Positions 60,093 through 64,000 of a stretch of DNA of 64,000 nucleotides are shown here, piece after piece. The notes under the pieces were generated by a model that saw nothing but the letters and a program-made list of their open reading frames with translations, did no database searches and had not been told where the DNA came from. The DNA is from Nageia nagi. Taxonomy: Eukaryota; Pinophyta. Made by a program: the position numbers and the translations under genes. Position 1 is the first letter of the stretch. Each line of letters starts with the position of its first letter. The stretch lies in the NCBI GenBank assembly GCA_050084985.1, contig JBITNC010000001.1:138074001-138138000 (forward strand), in the 5' to 3' direction.

Positions 60093-62582
60093 TGCAATAT
60101 TCCAAATTAGGAATATTAGGGATTCCCACAAATTATAACATGAAAAATGCAAAGACAAGCCAAGTGTGGGACACCAATGAATCAAATATGATATTATTAT
60201 TGCTCAAATGATGGAATACAATGCTCAAATGGCATCAAAAGGGCCTCTAGGGCTGGACGAATCACTCTAAGACACAAACAATGGCCCAAAGGGCTAGACA
60301 TCTGGCTTATGGGCCAATTCTGATGCTCCAATGCACTCCAAAACACTCCTCCTTGTTGACATCACATTGCTAAGGCCTCTAACCCCCGGATCTACATGCT
60401 GAAAGTCTTCACAAGGTTTGGAAGGAGCTTAATGAGGCCACCAAGGGTACAAAAGCTTGATGAGCTTTTGATCCTCCTTAGGGCATGAAGAGCTTGAGGC
60501 ACGCTGATCTAGTAGAAATCTATGGCAAATGGCCAAGATCACAAGAAAATGATTGGTGTAATGTCCCCAATTTGCAACATTCTACTCACTTTTGGTTTTA
60601 AGGAAATTTCGTCTTCTACAAGCCAAAATTTGACGTTTCGTAACTTGAAATGGAAAGAAGACCTCGTGCCAATCGTTTTGACAAGTTACATGACATGGTT
60701 TCGTTGAGAAACAAGGAAATTATGGCATTTTAAAGTTCTCTTGTCAAGCTAGTTTTCCAATATCGCATGCGCACACGGGAATCCAAAATTCTCTTTCCAA
60801 TTAACCATTGGAAAGGTCACGTCCTTCTTCTAAGGATGTGCAGTTATTATTTTATTAATTTAGGTGTGATTTATATTTAGTTAGGAGCAATTTCAATGTT
60901 TTTAATAAATGGCCCTATTATTTGTGTAGGTTCCACTTGGATGTTTAAATTAATAAATAAATACTTCAATTATGGGATGTTGGGCATATTTAGTATAATT
61001 AGGAGTAAATTAATATTTTAATGCCAATAATGATGTAATGATGATACCAAAGCAATTATTAATTGTAAATGCAATATTAGTCATCTAATTTGGGACGTTG
61101 CATATGAGAAGCCTTGATGATTGTAAATTGATATTTAATAGGTAGTAATTATTATTTAGCTCCCCTCTTGGCTATTCGAGGTAGAACAACATGATTCCTA
61201 AGGAATTACATAGATTACAAGGCATGAGAAGACTCCCACACTTGGACGTTGGGCTTGAGAAGAGGATTGGACCATTGAGATGTGAAATTGGGCATCCCAA
61301 GACACCCACGTCTCCCTTGGAGGCTCTTATCACAATGGCGATGATACTTAGGTGCATGGAAGACTCCCATAACCCAATGTTGGCATTCTAGGCCCTTGGA
61401 TGTGATCACACCCATCTCAAGGCATCTCATCTTAGACGTGGGGTATGAGAGCACACGGATCACCCTTGGACATTGTTGGATGAGATTACATCAATTCCAA
61501 TGCATGATTGATGATGAAGCTACCTCTCACTATAAAAGGAGGATTCTTGGAAGACAATATCATCCGATTCTTCTTCTTCTTCTTCTTGGTTAGGGTGTTG
61601 CTCTTCCTTGATTCCATTCTTCGGAGTGAGGTACCTATTGTGGGGTGCAGAACAGGACTTACGTGGGCGCACACTTGGGGGTTGGCACAACCTAAGTTGT
61701 TAGCTAGTTATTCAGGGGTTGTTGGCATTACCCTTGGATTAATAGAATACTGTTAGTGGATCTATGAGATTCCACAACAATTGTTGAAGGAGGAAGCCCT
61801 GGTGCAAGCCTTATCACATTGCGGATTTGAGCTTTGGAGCATCAGTCTTCGTCACACAAGCATTGTAATTGAGTTCTTTATTTCCATATCAATAGCAATT
61901 ACATTGTTGCCACGATACATTACTATTTTACTTGCTATTTTATTGCATTTGGCTCTCTTTACCTAAACGTTGGATATTTGGCATATTTGAGGGTGTGTTA
62001 TTGAGTAGTTGCACTTCCTAGATGTTTCCATTGTAAGTGCTAGTTCATTACTAATTTGCCATTCTATATAGTTGTTGGGATCTCAAGGCACTATTACTAG
62101 ACATTGAGTGTTTGGGTGATTAGTTGATGTGATCTTGCCATTGGAGGTGTGACGTTGGCTCCTGGGGAGCACTCTACCCAGGATTTGAGGGTTAGAGTGT
62201 GACATCCCTCTCCTAGGGATATTTTTGGCTAATTTGATTATTATTTTATTTTTGGAATTTGAGGATTTGCGTAGGATCTAAGTGAGCCCTAGTTTGGCTC
62301 ATCACAAATGGATAATCAATAATGCCCTTCTCTCCATGCGTCAATATCTCTAATAGCTAAATGCCTTTTAGGATCTAGATCTCCCCTAGGAATCATGCAA
62401 AAGCTAGGATCTTGAGATCTTCACAATTACTCCTTGGAATCATGAACATGATTAATACAATCTCTTAGATCTAATCCAAATACTTCTACGCACCCCTAGA
62501 AGAGAGATGTCTCATTCTAAGTGGCCCAATGGCACCATTACAATATATAATGACTACATATCCCAAGAAGATAGACGTAACA
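60093..62582. mobile_element. Gypsy-type LTR in LINE ORF1, itself interrupted
   Basis: The left end TGCAATATTCCAAATTAG resembles the intron-1 gypsy LTR start (TGTAATGTTCCAAATTATTC). Later phrases (GACATCACATTGCTAAGGCC, TCTAACCCCCGGATCT) also match that LTR. The right part resumes near 62310 and ends about GACGTAACA at 62582. No convincing TSD was found, so the limits are provisional. Confidence 0.5.
60557..62306 (+). mobile_element. Solo LTR nested in the 60093-62582 LTR
   Basis: Starts TGTAATGTCCCC and ends CATCACA, near-mirror termini. The flanks ATTGG (60552-60556) and AATGG (62307-62311) match at 4 of 5 positions. A TATA box (TATAAAAGGA, 61531) and a short CTT microsatellite (about 61566-61587) lie inside, giving plus orientation. 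The right end is the best of several candidates. Confidence 0.5.
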
Positions 62583-63756
62583 CAAAGATATCCCTTCTAT
62601 TTGAAGATAATTGTGAATTTCCGCATGCACGACTGTAGAATTCTGGGTTGGGGCACAAACTTAAAAGTGTAATATCTCTTTTGTTTCTTGATGGAACCCC
62701 ATTGTGTAACATGTCAAAATGTTTGGCACAAGGTGCTCTGTCCATTCCAGAAGACGAATCATCAATACATGGCTTGTGGCACACATTATGTGATAAAATA
62801 TGTTTTTATCATGTCATTTCCAATTTTGGAATATTACATTTTCTTGGCTAGGCAATTCTTTATTTTATGACCGTCTAGTTGATATCCATAACACCGAATT
62901 GAAAATTTTTCATATTCAACTTTCTGGGTCCATTCTCCCTTCCAAGAAGAAAGAATGATGGATTGTGTCGAGGTTTTATCTTTGTACATTAAAATGGCCA
63001 ACCTGGCTTTGTTCATGTTCCTCCTACTCTTTAAATTTTCTTCAGGGTATTCATCCATATTATGATAAGAGCCTAACGAATCACCAATTTTGAGGAAAAT
63101 CTTCTCCCCTCAAAATTCGATTGGAAGGACATACAAATTAACCCAAACAAGGTGAAAATCAAATTTTTCCGATAGAGGATTGAAACCCAGGGATCATATT
63201 CATATGTAAATCCCTCGCTGACCAAAAAACCAATGTTGTCGCCAAACATACTTTATTCTATAAAAGTCATCAAAATAAACAGAAAAGAAATTATTGGATA
63301 ACAAGGTTACATGACATGTTGCATACCAACTCTTCTTGGCAAAGGCTTCTGAGATCATACAAGGTGGGTCTTCTTCCTCTGATCTTACATAATCATGCAT
63401 TTTTCTTGCTCCGCGAAATCAATGTCGAATTCCTTCTTATCAATCTCAACCCTAAGTGCTAAGTGTGACAAATTAGTTACCATTATTCAAAATTGCTTCA
63501 GGGTTTGAGTCTTGTTCTGCAACTCTAACGAAACCCTCCCTCCGACCATCATTAGAGATGTTGCCCTTGCTTCATAGCTTTCGATCATCCTTTGATACAT
63601 CCAAACAATTATCTCGCCTCGCCTCACAATCTACTTGAACCAAATCCACATCGCGATTCCTCTTGCTATCATAATCTGATCTGCTTTCTGCTTCACAGTC
63701 ACCTCTACCTCCATCCGACGTGCGTGCCTTCTCAATCGCCATTCCTCCGATGACCA

Positions 63757-63940
63757 ATATTTTTTTTGATATGTTAAACCATTATCTTAATTTCAAAGAA
63801 GGGTACTTAAACTCTATCATAGCTACCCAAGCCTGCATGAGTAATGTAACACCATCAAACCAAGGGAAGAACAGTGGGTTTTGAACTGGGACCTCCGCCA
63901 TTTAAATTAACTACTTTACCAATCCAACTTCCGTGGGCAG
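63757..63940 (-). mobile_element. tRNA-derived SINE, copy 3
   Basis: The minus strand starts near 63940 with GAAGTTGGATTGGTAAAGTA (box A-like). It has CCCAGTTCAAAACCCAC (box B-like) about 45 bp on and ends in ATATCAAAAAAAATATT. Length and tail resemble the copies at 55-232 and 23457-23620. The internal sequence is more diverged, suggesting a subfamily. Confidence 0.55.
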
Positions 63941-64000
63941 GCTCTGCACAGATAACCAATATTGCTGCCCTGAAAAATATTCAGTTTTTTGTGTTAACTG

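Larger units (their letters stand above)
59616..63757 (-). pseudogene. LINE ORF1 relic, split by an LTR insertion
   Basis: The minus strand from 63757 carries a hydrophilic start and then a DUF4283-like core at about 63390-63080 (AFAKKSWYATCHVTLLSNN; FDFHLVWVNLYVLPIEF). A zinc-knuckle-like CYGYQLDGHKIKNC follows near 62880; its second Cys is Tyr. The hydrophilic C-terminal part continues at 59942-59616 (ending YYLRSLKCKSTFSNLAKLSEE-like) beyond the LTR block at 60093-62582. No ORF2 follows to the left, so only the 5' half of a LINE is present. Confidence 0.6.

Noticed and set aside
57836-64000. Exon 3 of CSTF64 within the window
   Set aside because: The next RRM segment (RNP1 region) could not be found on the plus strand; it probably lies beyond 64000.
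1-64000. CRISPR arrays, bacterial operons or endogenous viral genes
   Set aside because: No regular repeat-spacer structure, no prokaryotic gene order, and all polymerase-like sequences fit LTR or LINE retrotransposons.

Overview
This window looks like nuclear DNA of a land plant with a very large genome, most likely a gymnosperm (conifer type). It is AT-rich. Nearly all coding similarity is decayed transposable elements nested inside one another, and the one recognisable host gene has very long introns. Nothing prokaryotic, organellar or viral was seen. Assignments rest on reading motifs, terminal repeats and target-site duplications (TSDs) by eye, so percentages and fine boundaries are approximate.

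Layout. 1-2722: intergenic DNA with a tRNA-derived SINE. 2726-31635: one CACTA (En/Spm-class) DNA transposon with matching TIRs and a perfect ATT TSD. Near its left end is a minus-strand accessory-gene relic. In its right half are a plus-strand SET-domain-like gene relic and a TNP2-type transposase relic. The CACTA has been invaded by an L1-type LINE (about 7640-22915, minus). That LINE carries a small TIR element filled with a 24-bp minisatellite (9121-10030) and a full-length Ty1/copia element (14768-22782, minus). A degenerate TTAGGG-like array with a second SINE lies at 22990-24190.

31788-46840: a copia-related LTR element with no recognisable pol (probably non-autonomous). Its 3' LTR is split by a second full-length copia element (37507-46675, plus; TSD CTCAT). 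The LTRs of all three copia-type elements share a U3 inverted repeat.

48590-64000: the 5' part of a host gene matching plant CSTF64 (cleavage stimulation factor 64 kDa subunit). Exon 1 (48590-48620) and exon 2 (57757-57835) encode the start of its RRM. They are separated by a 9.1-kb intron that holds a Ty3/gypsy chromovirus (50750-57352, minus), itself interrupted by a solo LTR. Intron 2 runs off the window and holds a LINE ORF1 interrupted by an LTR within an LTR, plus SINE-like copies.

The most unusual content is the SET-domain-like coding relic, with an upstream 19-residue repeat exon, directly in front of the CACTA transposase and inside the TIRs. The ORF-bearing non-autonomous LTR element and the minisatellite-filled TIR element are also worth attention.
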